Source: Variovorax sp. dw_308 (GTDB lineage Bacteria; Pseudomonadota; Gammaproteobacteria; Burkholderiales; Burkholderiaceae_C). Taken from it: a DNA stretch of 64,000 nt. This document shows positions 50,645-60,578 of this stretch, in pieces (position 1 is the stretch's first letter; each line of letters opens with the position of its first letter). The notes beneath the pieces are model-generated. The model worked only from the letters and a program-made list of their open reading frames with translations, ran no database searches and had not been told where the DNA came from. The position numbers and the translations under genes were made by a program. The stretch lies in assembly GCF_019207085.1 (NCBI RefSeq), contig NZ_JAATOM010000005.1:1-64000 (forward strand), written 5' to 3'.

Positions 50645-50997
50645 CAAAGGTTTTCGGTTAGGGCTCTGGAGAATTGCGGATGGCGGTTGTCTCAGCGCAT
50701 GGAAACACCTGCCCGGGAGCTTTCTGCACCCTGACTGCGATGGGACGCAGTCGTATACATTCTTGACCAACTGTAGTTTAGCAGGAACATATTGCGGCGC
50801 CGCAATTTAACGGAACGGCGCGATCGCAGACGTTTGGCCAACTACCAGCCTGTTAGCTTCCAAATTCGCCAAGATGACCACAATTGTCGGCGCTCATCTG
50901 CCGTTCATGGACAGCGGCACAAACACAACACATTTGCACAAATAGTTGAAGATGCCGTCTTGATGGCGACAAAAGCGCCTGAGCTTGCGGATTGCGG
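50645..50997. other. 353-base intergenic region with a palindrome and a short dyad
   Basis: Separates rpoN (end) from the lipoprotein gene, both on the minus strand, so it carries the promoter of the lipoprotein. It contains a perfect 16-base palindrome (50791–50806) and a 7-base inverted repeat (50733–50739 with 50746–50752). I see no ORF with ribosome-binding site and no RNA gene. Confidence 0.5.
50791..50806. promoter_or_regulatory. Perfect 16-base palindrome, possible regulator binding site
   Basis: ATTGCGGCGCCGCAAT is perfectly self-complementary and lies 147 bases upstream of the lipoprotein start codon, in the likely promoter zone at the head of the polysaccharide region. Such symmetry suits a dimeric regulator; which one cannot be told. 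Confidence 0.4.
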
Positions 50998-52584
50998 TCA
51001 GAGCGCCTTGCGCAGATTTGCAGGCGCGATCCGCAGCGCCTCGCGGTACTTCGCCACCGTGCGCCGCGCGCACTCGATCCCCTGCTCCTTCAGCATGTCC
51101 GAGATCTGGCTGTCCGACAGCGGCTTCTTGATGTTCTCGCTGGTCACGAACTGCTTGATCAGCGCCCGCACCGCCGTGCTTGACGCATTCCCGCCAGTTT
51201 CCGTACCCAGCGCCGACCCGAAGAAGTACTTGAGTTCCACCGTTCCGTAGGGCGTCGCCATGTACTTGGCGGTCGTCACACGGCTGATCGTCGACTCGTG
51301 CAGGCCGAGTTCGTCGGCAATCTCGCGCAGCACCAGCGGGCGCATCGCCAGTTCGCCGTGCACGAAGAAGTTCTTCTGCCGCTCGACGATGGCGTTACTT
51401 ACGCGCAGGATCGTGTCGAATCGCTGCTGTATGTTCTTGATGAACCAGCGCGCCTCCTGCAGCCGCTGCGACAGCGCCTGACTGCCCTCGCCCCTGTGCG
51501 CCTTCAGCGCGCCGGCGTAGATGTCGTGCACGCGCAGGCGCGGCATCACGTCGGGGTTGAGCATGACGCGGAACTTGAGCGTGGCGCCGCGGCCGGTGCG
51601 CGTGACGATCACGTCGGGCACGACCACGTTGCGCTCCACGTCCACGAAGCGCCGGCCCGGCTTGGGCTCCAGCCGCGCGATGAGCTGCATCGCCGCGCGA
51701 ACCAGTTCCTCGTTGCTCTTGGTGAGCGTGGCCAGGCGCTTGAAGTCGCGGCGGGCCAGCAGGTCCATCGGCAATTTGCAGATGGCGATGGCGACCTTGC
51801 GCACCTGCTCCTCGTCCTCGGATTCATCGGCATGCGCCAGCGCGCGCAGCTGGATCGCCAGGCATTCGCCCAGGTCGCGCGCGCCCACACCGACCGGCTC
51901 CAGGCTCTGCAGCAGGCCCAGCGCCATCTGGAAGCGATGCACCAGCTCGTCGAATTCGTCGTTGTCGTTGCCGGCCAGGCCCGAGGCCAGCGCGGGCAGC
52001 GAGTCCTCCAGGTAGCCGTCGTCGTTGAGCGACTCGATCAGGAAACTCAGCGCGGCGCGGTCGGTCTCGTCGAGGCGCAGGCCCAGCCCCTGGCGGTGCA
52101 GGAAGGCCTGCAAAGACTCCTGGCTGCGCGCCAGCTCGGTGGCGTCGGCGCGCTCGTCGCCGCCCAGGTTGTTGGCGCGCGCGGGGGCGTCGCCGCCCCA
52201 TTCGCTGTCGTCGGGCACCATGTCGACGGTGCCGTCGCCGCCCCAGTCGGGCTCGCTGTCGGAGACGCCGTCCGCGGTCGCATCGGCGCTGGCGGCATCC
52301 GCTTCGCTCGACGCGGTGGCAGAGGCAGGGCCGTCTGCGCCGTTGGCGATGGGCGGAGTGGCGAACTCGTCGTCACGCGGCGGCGGCGCGTCGGCGGCTT
52401 CGAGGCCGAACTCCTCGCGCGCGGCCTCCTCGGCGGTGCGTTCGAGGAACGGGTTGTCGTCGAGCATCTGCTCGACTTCCTGGCTCAATTCCAGCGTCGA
52501 CAGTTGCAGCAGCCGGATCGACTGCTGCAATTGGGGCGTCAGTGCCAGGTGCTGCGATACGCGCAGCGACAGGCCTTGCTTCAT
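50998..52584 (-). CDS. rpoN: RNA polymerase sigma-54 factor
   Basis: A 528-residue sigma-54. Region I (1–50) is rich in Gln/Leu (SQHLALTPQLQQSIRLLQLS), region II is acidic (about 60–160), and the C-terminal DNA-binding part ends in the RpoN box ARRTVAKYREALRIA (about 506–520). It recognises -24/-12 promoters with enhancer-binding activators. It follows lptB by 12 bases, the conserved lptAB–rpoN arrangement. Downstream, where many relatives have hpf/ptsN, this genome has the polysaccharide locus. Confidence 0.96.
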   Translation of the reverse strand: MKQGLSLRVSQHLALTPQLQQSIRLLQLSTLELSQEVEQMLDDNPFLERTAEEAAREEFGLEAADAPPPRDDEFATPPIANGADGPASATASSEADAASADATADGVSDSEPDWGGDGTVDMVPDDSEWGGDAPARANNLGGDERADATELARSQESLQAFLHRQGLGLRLDETDRAALSFLIESLNDDGYLEDSLPALASGLAGNDNDEFDELVHRFQMALGLLQSLEPVGVGARDLGECLAIQLRALAHADESEDEEQVRKVAIAICKLPMDLLARRDFKRLATLTKSNEELVRAAMQLIARLEPKPGRRFVDVERNVVVPDVIVTRTGRGATLKFRVMLNPDVMPRLRVHDIYAGALKAHRGEGSQALSQRLQEARWFIKNIQQRFDTILRVSNAIVERQKNFFVHGELAMRPLVLREIADELGLHESTISRVTTAKYMATPYGTVELKYFFGSALGTETGGNASSTAVRALIKQFVTSENIKKPLSDSQISDMLKEQGIECARRTVAKYREALRIAPANLRKAL

Positions 52585-52596
52585 GCCGAAGGCCCC

Positions 52597-53435
<839 letters not shown>

Positions 53436-53436
<1 letters not shown>

Positions 53437-54143
53437 CACGGGGGCGCTTCCCCACCGAGCGTGGTGGTGGAGCGCAGGCCGGCGCCAGGCGCCGGCGCGG
53501 GGGCCGGAGGCACGGAACCAGCCCGGGGACTGCCCGGCAATGCATTGGCAGGCGGGCGCGGCGTGAGCACGGCGCGCACGCGCGCGCCTTGCGTGCCGGA
53601 CGACACGGCGGCGTCTGGCGGCACGGTGGAGCCGTTGACGGTGAAAGTGTCGTTGCTCTGGTCGTACACGATCAGCGGGCCGCTGCTTTCGTCGTTGACC
53701 TTGCTGCCGATGAGGCGCCGCATCACGGCGTGGCCGATGAATTTGACGTTGTCGGCGCGGCTGTCGTATTCGATGCGGTCGGATTCGCCCTCGATCCACT
53801 CGTCGCCGCCGGGTGCGTCGCGCTTCTGCTTGTAGTAGGCCAGCTTGCCGGGCGCGGCGGTGACCACGCCGTACTGGTAGCCCTCCGGGTCCTGCCGCAC
53901 GTCGATGCGCGCGCCGCGGATGATGATCGTGCCCTTGGTCACGACCACCGCGCCGGTGAACACGCTGGTCTGCTTCAGGTCGTCGTAGCGCATGGCGTCC
54001 GACTCGATGTTCATCGGCTTGGCGCGGTCGGCCTTTTCAGCATGCGCGAGCGGCGCGCCCGCCACGGCAGCCAGCGCGAGCAGCCCGAGGGTTGCCTTGC
54101 ATGCGGATTGAAGCGGGGTGAGGAGGTTGGGGCGCGTATTCAT
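53436..54143 (-). CDS. lptA: LPS periplasmic bridge protein LptA
   Basis: A 235-residue periplasmic protein with signal peptide ([20 protein letters not shown], cleavage near AHA|EK) and the OstA jelly-roll repeats ([40 protein letters not shown]). It forms the LPS bridge to the outer membrane. A Pro/Ala-rich tail of about 70 residues is longer than in E. coli LptA. LptC, which usually precedes it, is not here; the gene upstream is dsbA-like. Confidence 0.9.
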
Positions 54144-54181
54144 AAAGGCACGAAACTTGCTGCGCCCATTGTATGCGGCAG

Positions 54182-54216
54182 TCTGGCACGACCTTGACGA
54201 AAGGCCCAGTGCCAGA
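54182..54216. other. Inverted repeat between dsbA-like gene and lptA
   Basis: TCTGGCAC (54182–54189) and GTGCCAGA (54209–54216) are perfect 8-base arms, with a smaller CCTT/AAGG pairing inside, forming an extended hairpin 33 bases after the dsbA-like stop. It may be a weak terminator or leader structure. No T-run follows on the minus strand. Confidence 0.35.
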
Positions 54217-54248
54217 GGTCGATATTTCTACGGGTTGACTTTGTTCGC

Positions 54249-54896
54249 TCAACCCTTGCGGGCTTCGACAACCAGGTAGTCGGTGATCTGCAGCGCACGT
54301 TCCATGCTGCGGGCCAGTTCGCCGTCCACATACCAGCGACCGGCCACGCCGAACGCGGGAACGCCGGTGACCTGGTACTCGTTCTGCAATTGCGTGGCGC
54401 GCTTGGCCTTGCCGGCGACCGAGAAGGACTTGAACATCTCGCCGAACTTCTTGGCATCGAGTTCCGGCTGCTTGGCCACCCAGGCCAGGATCGCATCGTC
54501 GCCCATGACGGGCTGGCGCTGGCGGTGGATGGCGTCGAAGATCTTCAGCTGCATTTCATCGACCTTGCCCATCGCCTCCAGCGCGTAGTACATGCGCTGC
54601 TTGCTTTCGACGTCGTTGCCGACGAAGGCCACCGGCACGCGCCGGAAAGCAACCTGCGGCGGCAGTTTCTTGATCCAGGTCTCGAGGTCCGGCTCGAAGG
54701 CGGCGCAGTGCGGGCAGTTGTACGAGAAGAACTCGACCACCTCGACCTTGCCGGCCGGCGAATCCACCGGCGCGGGCTTGCCGAGCTTGATGTAGTCCTT
54801 GCCGGCCGAGAACATGGGCGCCTGCGCATGCGAAGGGCTGGCCAGGGGAAGCAGCCCGAGCGAAGTGGCGGCGAGCGAAAAATCACGACGATTCAT
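54249..54896 (-). CDS. DsbA-family thiol:disulfide interchange protein
   Basis: A 215-residue periplasmic oxidoreductase with a Tat/Sec-like signal (MNRRDFSLAATSLGLLPLAS, cleavage near SHA|QA; the RRDF motif suggests Tat). The active site is Cys61-Pro-His-Cys64 (FFSYNCPHCAAFEPD), with the cis-Pro region VTGVPAFGV. It should introduce disulfide bonds in exported proteins. It lies downstream of the SPOR gene and upstream of lptA on the same strand. Confidence 0.93.
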   Translation of the reverse strand: MNRRDFSLAATSLGLLPLASPSHAQAPMFSAGKDYIKLGKPAPVDSPAGKVEVVEFFSYNCPHCAAFEPDLETWIKKLPPQVAFRRVPVAFVGNDVESKQRMYYALEAMGKVDEMQLKIFDAIHRQRQPVMGDDAILAWVAKQPELDAKKFGEMFKSFSVAGKAKRATQLQNEYQVTGVPAFGVAGRWYVDGELARSMERALQITDYLVVEARKG

Positions 54897-55023
54897 TGAA
54901 CAATTTCTCCAGTGCGGCTGACAGAGCCTGCCATGCAGCGCGAAGTTCCTCGCGCGCAAGCCCGGCCCATTCTCCCTGCAAGTTTCATTTGGTGGCGCGG
55001 CGTGCGGAGGCCCGCGATGGCGC

Positions 55024-55743
55024 CTACTTCTGCACCCGGACCAGGGCGGTATCCAGGCCGCCGCTGTCGAGCCGCTCCTTCAAGCGGTCGGCGTCGTCCT
55101 TTTTGCCGTACGGACCTGCGCGCACGCGGTAGACCGTGCGTCCGGCCTGCTCGCGTTCGGTGACCTTGGTCTCCACACCCATCAGCGACAACTTGGCGCG
55201 TTGCGCCTCGGCATCCTCGGTCGAGCGAAACGCGCCGGCCTGCACGAAGTACATGAAGGGGTCCGCGCCGGAAGAAGGCGCCGCGGCGGCCACCTGCGTG
55301 TTGCCGCCAGCGGTCTTCGAGCGGGCCAGGTCGCCGATCGGGTCGCTGGAGGAAGGCGGCAGGGCGTTGGCTTCGGCCGGCGTCACCGGCTTGGTGGCCG
55401 GCTTGGTGGTGGGGGCGACCACCACAGGTACCGGCGGCGTGGCCGGCGGATTGAGCGGGCCCACCGTGGCGGGCTGGGTCGCTGTCGCAGGCGCCGCGGC
55501 GACCGGCACCGGTGCCGCGGGAGGCTTGGCGCCGGCCTTGCCGGCCAGCGGCGCGTTCGGGTCCCAGTCGCGGTTCTTGCGGGCCTCGGCCTCGTCCTGC
55601 TCGGCGCCGCCGCGCTGCGTCTTGGTCATGAAGGGGATCGGCACCTTGGTCACATAGACCGCGATGCCCAGGGCCACTCCCAGGCCGATGACGAGCCCGA
55701 TGATCAGGCCGATGACTACATTGCCGCTTTGTCGTTTTTTCAT
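55024..55743 (-). CDS. SPOR-domain (FtsN-like) membrane protein
   Basis: A 239-residue protein with one N-terminal membrane helix (about 9–31, GNVVIGLIIGLVIGLGVALG), a long Pro/Ala-rich periplasmic linker (about 60–150) and a C-terminal SPOR domain (about 155–239; FMYFVQAGAFRSTEDAEAQR, YRVRAGPYGKKDDADRLKER) that binds denuded septal peptidoglycan. It is FtsN-like in layout and likely acts in division. It starts 5 bases after the argS stop, as in related genomes. Confidence 0.88.
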   Translation of the reverse strand: MKKRQSGNVVIGLIIGLVIGLGVALGIAVYVTKVPIPFMTKTQRGGAEQDEAEARKNRDWDPNAPLAGKAGAKPPAAPVPVAAAPATATQPATVGPLNPPATPPVPVVVAPTTKPATKPVTPAEANALPPSSSDPIGDLARSKTAGGNTQVAAAAPSSGADPFMYFVQAGAFRSTEDAEAQRAKLSLMGVETKVTEREQAGRTVYRVRAGPYGKKDDADRLKERLDSGGLDTALVRVQK

Positions 55744-55748
55744 GGATG

Positions 55749-57446
55749 TCACATTCTCTCCGGCGCGCTGACGCCGAGCACCGCCAGGCCATTGTGCAGC
55801 ACCTGCGCGCATGCGGCGACCAGCGCCAGGCGGGCGTTCTTCAGCGTTTCGTCGTCGACGAGCACACGCTCGGCATCGTAGTAGCTGTGCAAATTGGCAG
55901 CCAGTTCACGGAGGTAAAAAGTGACATCGTGCGGGGCGAAATCGCGGGCCGCGGCCGTGAGCATTTCCGGGTACTTGGCAAGTTGCAGCATCAGCGTCTG
56001 TGCCTGCGGCGCCTGCAGCGGCGACAGGTCGACGTCTTGCAGCGAAGCGACGTCGCCGCCCCAGTCGCGCAGCATCTTGCAGATGCGGGCATGGGCGTAC
56101 TGCACGTAGTAGACCGGGTTGTCGTTGTTCTGCGCGAGCGCCAGGTCGATGTCGAAGGTGTACTCGGTGTCGGGCTTGCGGCTGAGCAGGAAGAAGCGCA
56201 CGGCGTCGGTGCTGGTCCACTCGATCAGGTCGCGCAGGGTGACGTAGCTGCCGGCGCGCTTGCTGATCTTGACTTCCTCGCCGCCGCGCACCACGCGCAC
56301 CATGGTGTGGAGCACGTAGTCCGGGTAGCCCGTGGGGATGCCCTCGCCCGCCGCCTGCAGGCCGGCGCGCACGCGTGCGATGGTGCCGTGGTGGTCGGTG
56401 CCCTGGATGTTCACGACCTTGTGGAAGCCGCGCTCCCACTTGGCGATGTGGTACGCCACGTCGGGCACGAAGTAGGTGAAGGTGCCGTCTTGCTTCCGCA
56501 TGACGCGGTCCTTGTCGTCGCCGTAGTCGGTGGACTTGAGCCACAGGGCGCCGTCCTGCTCGTAGGTCTTGCCGTTGGCGACCAGGCGCTTCACCGTCGC
56601 CTCGACCCGGCCGCTGGTGTACAGGCTCGATTCCAGGTAGTAGTGGTCGAACTGCACCTGGAAGGCCTTCAAGTCCAGGTCCTGCTCGCGGCGCAGGTAG
56701 GCCACGGCGAAGCCGCGGATCGAGTCGATGTCGTCCACGTCGCCGCTGGCGGTGAACTCCCGGTCGTCGGACTTGACGGTCTTCTTCGCGAGGAAGTCGG
56801 CGGCGATGTCCGCGATGTAGTCCCCGTTGTAGAAGGCCTTGCTGGCGGGGTTGTCGGGGTCGGTCGGCCAGCACGCGTCGCCGGGCTTGAAGCCCTTGGC
56901 CCGCAGTTGCGTGCTGTTGGCCAGCGTCTGGATCTGCACGCCGGCGTCGTTGTAATAGAACTCGCGCCAGACCTTGTCGCCCTGCGTGGCGAGCAGGTTG
57001 CAGATGGCGTCGCCGAGCGCAGCCTGGCGGCCGTGGCCGACGTGCAGCGGACCGGTCGGGTTGGCCGAGACGAACTCGACCAGCACGCGTTCTTCGTTGG
57101 CGGGTTGCTGGCCGAACGCGGCGCCGTCGTGCAGCACCTCGCGCACGACCTGCTGCTTGGCAGCCGTCTTCAGGCGGATGTTGAGGAAGCCGGGGCCGGC
57201 GATCTCGACCGCGTCGACCCACCGGGCGAAGGCCGGCGTGGCCATGAGGGCGGCGCTCAGTTGCTCGGCGAGTTCGCGCGGCTTGCGCTGCAGCGGCTTG
57301 GCGAGCTGCATGGCGGCAGTGCTGGCGAAGTCGCCATGCGCTGCCACCTTGGGCGATTCGAAGATGGCCTTGGCGCTGGCGCCGGGCAGGAGGGATTCGA
57401 GCGTGCTCGCGAGTGCTGCAAGCAGCTCTTGTTTGACCAATAGCAT
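55749..57446 (-). CDS. argS: Arginyl-tRNA synthetase
   Basis: A 565-residue class Ia synthetase that charges tRNA-Arg. N-terminal additional domain (about 1–100), the HIGH-like [20 protein letters not shown], the KMSKS-like [17 protein letters not shown], and the C-terminal anticodon-binding DALR domain (from about 440, [17 protein letters not shown]) are all present at normal length. A 130-base gap separates it from the divergent psiF-like gene. Confidence 0.97.
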   Translation of the reverse strand: MLLVKQELLAALASTLESLLPGASAKAIFESPKVAAHGDFASTAAMQLAKPLQRKPRELAEQLSAALMATPAFARWVDAVEIAGPGFLNIRLKTAAKQQVVREVLHDGAAFGQQPANEERVLVEFVSANPTGPLHVGHGRQAALGDAICNLLATQGDKVWREFYYNDAGVQIQTLANSTQLRAKGFKPGDACWPTDPDNPASKAFYNGDYIADIAADFLAKKTVKSDDREFTASGDVDDIDSIRGFAVAYLRREQDLDLKAFQVQFDHYYLESSLYTSGRVEATVKRLVANGKTYEQDGALWLKSTDYGDDKDRVMRKQDGTFTYFVPDVAYHIAKWERGFHKVVNIQGTDHHGTIARVRAGLQAAGEGIPTGYPDYVLHTMVRVVRGGEEVKISKRAGSYVTLRDLIEWTSTDAVRFFLLSRKPDTEYTFDIDLALAQNNDNPVYYVQYAHARICKMLRDWGGDVASLQDVDLSPLQAPQAQTLMLQLAKYPEMLTAAARDFAPHDVTFYLRELAANLHSYYDAERVLVDDETLKNARLALVAACAQVLHNGLAVLGVSAPERM

Positions 57447-57576
57447 TTGTGAATTTTACCGGGGCGAATTCAGACGGCCGCGCCGGTCATCCCGCGGACA
57501 GGGTCGCCCGTTAGGATGGTCGGCCCCGGAGCGGGGCACCTGTCACAACCCCTACCTTGCAAGGACATACACCATC

Positions 57577-57909
57577 ATGAAGAAGCTCCTTTCCCTGGTC
57601 GCCACCACTGTCGCACTGGGCGCATGCCTCTCCTTCGGCGCGGCGCAAGCCCAAGACAAGGCCGCGGCACCTGCGGCAGCCGCCCCTGCAGCCGCAGCGG
57701 CTGGTGCAAGCTGCGACATGCAGGCCGCCGACAAGAAGCTCGCCGGCGCCGCCAAGAACAGCTTCGTCAAGAAGTGCGAGAAGGACACCAAGGCCGCCGT
57801 CGCGCCCGCTTGCGAAGCCAAGGCTGTCGACAAGAACGGCAAGGCCCTGGCCGGCGCCGCCAAGAACAGCTTCATGAAGAAGTGCGAAGCGGACGCGGCG
57901 AAGGGCTGA
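57577..57909 (+). CDS. PsiF-repeat periplasmic protein
   Basis: A 110-residue exported protein. The signal (KLLSLVATTVALGACLSFGA, cleavage near AQA|QD) is followed by an Ala/Pro-rich stretch and two PsiF repeats, AADKKLAGAAKNSFVKKCEK and LAGAAKNSFMKKCEADAAKG, each with one conserved Cys pair position. PsiF is induced by phosphate starvation in E. coli; the function is unknown. AAGGAC precedes the ATG and a strong terminator follows, so it is a single-gene transcript. Confidence 0.85.
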   Translation: MKKLLSLVATTVALGACLSFGAAQAQDKAAAPAAAAPAAAAAGASCDMQAADKKLAGAAKNSFVKKCEKDTKAAVAPACEAKAVDKNGKALAGAAKNSFMKKCEADAAKG

Positions 57910-57934
57910 TGCCCCGCCGCTGCCAGCGTTGAAC

Positions 57935-57959
57935 CAAGGCCCGCCGCGTGCGGGCCTTG
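57935..57959 (+). terminator. Rho-independent-like terminator after the psiF-type gene
   Basis: Perfect 10-base arms CAAGGCCCGC/GCGGGCCTTG around a five-base loop, beginning 26 bases after the stop, followed by TTGCTT. It can serve both this gene and the convergent one ending at 57980. Confidence 0.8.
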
Positions 57960-57979
57960 TTGCTTGTGCGTATGGCGCC

Positions 57980-60037
57980 TTACTTCAGCACGCCGAACAG
58001 GTTGTTGAAGTCATCGGTCCAGGCTTGCAGGCCCTCGATGGGCGTCACCGGCACGCTGGCGTTGCGGATCGATTCGCGGTCGAGGCTGGCGGCATTGCGC
58101 GCGACCAGCACCCAGTCGGTCCGGCGCAGCGCATCGTTGTGCTCGGCTTCGTCGTGCACGAGCACCGCGTGCAGCCCCTGCGCCTTGGCAATCTCCACGA
58201 CCACTGGCGCCAGTGCGAGGAACCTGTTGGTCACGTGGAAGGCAATCACCCCGTCGGGCTTGACGTGGCGCAGGTAGACCTCCATCGCCTCCTCGGTGAT
58301 GAGATGGATCGGCACCGAGTCACCCGAGAAAGCATCGACGGCCAGCACGTCGAACTGCTGCGGCTCCTCGCGCTCCAGCGCCAGCCGGGCATCGCCGAGC
58401 ACGCGCTCGATCCTGGCGAGGCTGTCGTGCAGGAAGGTGAACTCGGTGTCGGCCAGCTCGAACACCTGCGGATTGATCTCGTAGACGCGGTACACGTCAC
58501 CGGCGCGGCCATAGACCGCGAGCGTGCCGGCGCCCAGCCCGATCAGGCCGACGCGGCGCGGACCCTGCGGCGCCTCCGAGATGGCCAACCCGACGCCTGA
58601 GCTGGCACCGTAGTAGGTGGTCGGCTCGCGGCGCCTTGCCGGTGCGAGAAACTGCTCGCCGTGCTTGATGGAGCCATGGAACAACTTGCGCACGTTGTCC
58701 TCGGGATCGTCGCGGTGCGTGTCGCTGGTGGCCAGCGAGCCGTAGAAATTGCGTGTCATCTCGCGTGCGCCGGTGCTGTCGCTGCGCACCTGCAGTGCCA
58801 GGAATCCGGCGCAGCACGCGGCCACCGCCATGCCACCGGCCCAGCCAAGACGCCGGCCTCGCAGCACTGCAGCGCCAGCCAGCGCGCTGAGGATCAGGCC
58901 GAGACCCAGTTCGTAGTAAGCCGGCAGCACGTGCGGTGCGACGAGCCCGACCGCGATGCCGCCGATCGCGCCACCCAGCGACAGCATCAGGTAGAAGCGC
59001 GTGAGGTAATGCGGCGCCGGCCGCATGCGCGCCATCTCGCCGTGGAAGAACATGCACAGCACGAAGAGGCCGATCACGTAGAGCGGCAATGCGGTCTTGA
59101 CGTCGGAGCCCAGGCTGTCCTGCAGGCCGAAGGCGCACAGCACCAGCATCACCGCCGTGGCCGGCAGGAAGAAGCCCCTGCGGTACCAGCGGTCGCTTTC
59201 GAAGCACAGGACGAAGGTCAGCAGGTAGACCGACAACGGCAGCACCCAGAGGAAGGGGATGGCCGCGACGTTCTGCGTGATGTGGTTGGTGATGGCCAGC
59301 AACAGCCAGGATCCGAGCGCGGGCAGGCCGAGCCACAGCAGGTAGTCGGCGATGCCGGGCGCTTGAAGAGGTGTGGCCGACGCGGGCGTGGCCTCGGTGG
59401 CCTGGCCGGCCTCTGCGTTGGCCCCAGTCGACGCCGTGCCCTGCCGCGCCGCGTACAGCGTGGTGCCGATGCACAGCAGCACGAACGCCGCATAGGCCCA
59501 CGACCAACCTTGCGCCTGCCGCAGTAGCGAGCTGTGGGGCTCGATCAGCACCGGGTAGCTCAGCAGCGAGGCCAGCGACGCGAGGTTCGACAGCGAGAAG
59601 TAGCGGTACACCTGCGCGCCCCAAGGCGTGCGCGAGAGCCAGGACTGCACCAGCGGCCCGGTGGTCGACAGCAGGAAATACGGCAGCCCGATGGTGCCCA
59701 GCAGCAGCCCGAGGATCCAGAGCGTCGGGTCTTCGGAGCCCGCGGGCTTCCAGCGGGCGCTGGTCACGATCGGCAGGAAGGCCAGGCTCACCAGCAGCAG
59801 CGCCACGTGCAGCCGCGCCTGCGCCTTCGCGCTGAGTCGCCGCGTCACCGCGTCGGAGTACGCATAGCCCGCCAGCAGCACGACCTGGAAGAACACCATG
59901 CAGATCGACCACACCGCGGCCGATCCGCCGAACCACGGCAGGATCTGCTTGGCGATCAGCGGCTGGACCAGGAACAGCAGGAAGGCACTCGTGAAGATCG
60001 TGCCGGCGAACAGAAGCTTGATGTACCCAGGACTCAC
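57980..60037 (-). CDS. Membrane-fused spermidine-synthase-like methyltransferase-fold protein
   Basis: A 685-residue protein with about 10–12 helices in the N-terminal 410 residues (LLFAGTIFTSAFLLFLVQPL, then GGSAAVWSICMVFFQVVLLA) and a C-terminal spermidine-synthase-like Rossmann domain (VGLIGLGAGTLAVYGRAGDV, DVLAVDAFSGDSVPIHLITE, VIAFHVTN). The family ('fused MFS/spermidine synthase') has no settled function and polyamine synthesis is not proven. I chose the GTG start because GGAGGAGG lies just before it; an ATG five codons upstream sits inside that Shine–Dalgarno stretch. Confidence 0.85.
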   Translation of the reverse strand: MSPGYIKLLFAGTIFTSAFLLFLVQPLIAKQILPWFGGSAAVWSICMVFFQVVLLAGYAYSDAVTRRLSAKAQARLHVALLLVSLAFLPIVTSARWKPAGSEDPTLWILGLLLGTIGLPYFLLSTTGPLVQSWLSRTPWGAQVYRYFSLSNLASLASLLSYPVLIEPHSSLLRQAQGWSWAYAAFVLLCIGTTLYAARQGTASTGANAEAGQATEATPASATPLQAPGIADYLLWLGLPALGSWLLLAITNHITQNVAAIPFLWVLPLSVYLLTFVLCFESDRWYRRGFFLPATAVMLVLCAFGLQDSLGSDVKTALPLYVIGLFVLCMFFHGEMARMRPAPHYLTRFYLMLSLGGAIGGIAVGLVAPHVLPAYYELGLGLILSALAGAAVLRGRRLGWAGGMAVAACCAGFLALQVRSDSTGAREMTRNFYGSLATSDTHRDDPEDNVRKLFHGSIKHGEQFLAPARRREPTTYYGASSGVGLAISEAPQGPRRVGLIGLGAGTLAVYGRAGDVYRVYEINPQVFELADTEFTFLHDSLARIERVLGDARLALEREEPQQFDVLAVDAFSGDSVPIHLITEEAMEVYLRHVKPDGVIAFHVTNRFLALAPVVVEIAKAQGLHAVLVHDEAEHNDALRRTDWVLVARNAASLDRESIRNASVPVTPIEGLQAWTDDFNNLFGVLK

Positions 60038-60093
60038 GCGCCCTCCTCCCATGTGTTGTGTTTGTTGCGCGAGCCTGCGCCGGCCGCCACGGC

Positions 60094-60546
60094 CTACTTG
60101 CCGTAGCCCCGCGCCAGGAACACCGCGAACAGCGGGATGAGCGCGATCAGGTGGGCCTGGATCATCACGAGCTTGCGGGTCTTCTTCACTTCCGCCTCGG
60201 CGGGCAGCGCGCCGGTCGCCCGCAGCGTCTTGCGCCAGCGCATGTACGTGATCGTCGGGAAGGCGGAGACGATGCCCACGATGATGAACAGCGTGAGCTT
60301 GATGTGCAGCAAGGGGTTGGTCCAGTACCAGCCCGTGCCCTTGACGCCGAGCCAGGTGCGCAGCAAGCCGGTCAGCAGCACCAGCACGGCCGCGATGCCG
60401 TAGACCATGTCGACCCGCGCCAGCCGTTCCACGACTGCGGCGTTGAGCCACTCGATGCGGCACAACGCCGCTTCGCTCGCGATGAAGACCACCATCGTGA
60501 GGATGGCCAGCAGATGCAGGTAGGCAAGGATGGCTTCGAGGGTCAT
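60094..60546 (-). CDS. DUF2214 family membrane protein
   Basis: A 150-residue protein with four hydrophobic segments: LEAILAYLHLLAILTMVVFI near the N-terminus, VYGIAAVLVLLTGLLRTWLG, HIKLTLFIIVGIVSAFPTIT, and AHLIALIPLFAVFLARGYGK at the end. The HxxxIL and TYMRWRK stretches match the DUF2214 family of bacterial inner-membrane proteins of unknown role. It is 56 bases upstream of the spermidine-synthase-like gene on the same strand. Confidence 0.8.
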   Translation of the reverse strand: MTLEAILAYLHLLAILTMVVFIASEAALCRIEWLNAAVVERLARVDMVYGIAAVLVLLTGLLRTWLGVKGTGWYWTNPLLHIKLTLFIIVGIVSAFPTITYMRWRKTLRATGALPAEAEVKKTRKLVMIQAHLIALIPLFAVFLARGYGK

Positions 60547-60578
60547 CGCCTCATTGTGCAAGCATCGTGCCCGGCCGG

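Noticed and set aside
54182..54200. Possible sigma-54 promoter (TGGCACG…) upstream of lptA
   Set aside because: The downstream TTG is one base off the required spacing and lacks the GC of the -12 element, and it faces away from lptA.
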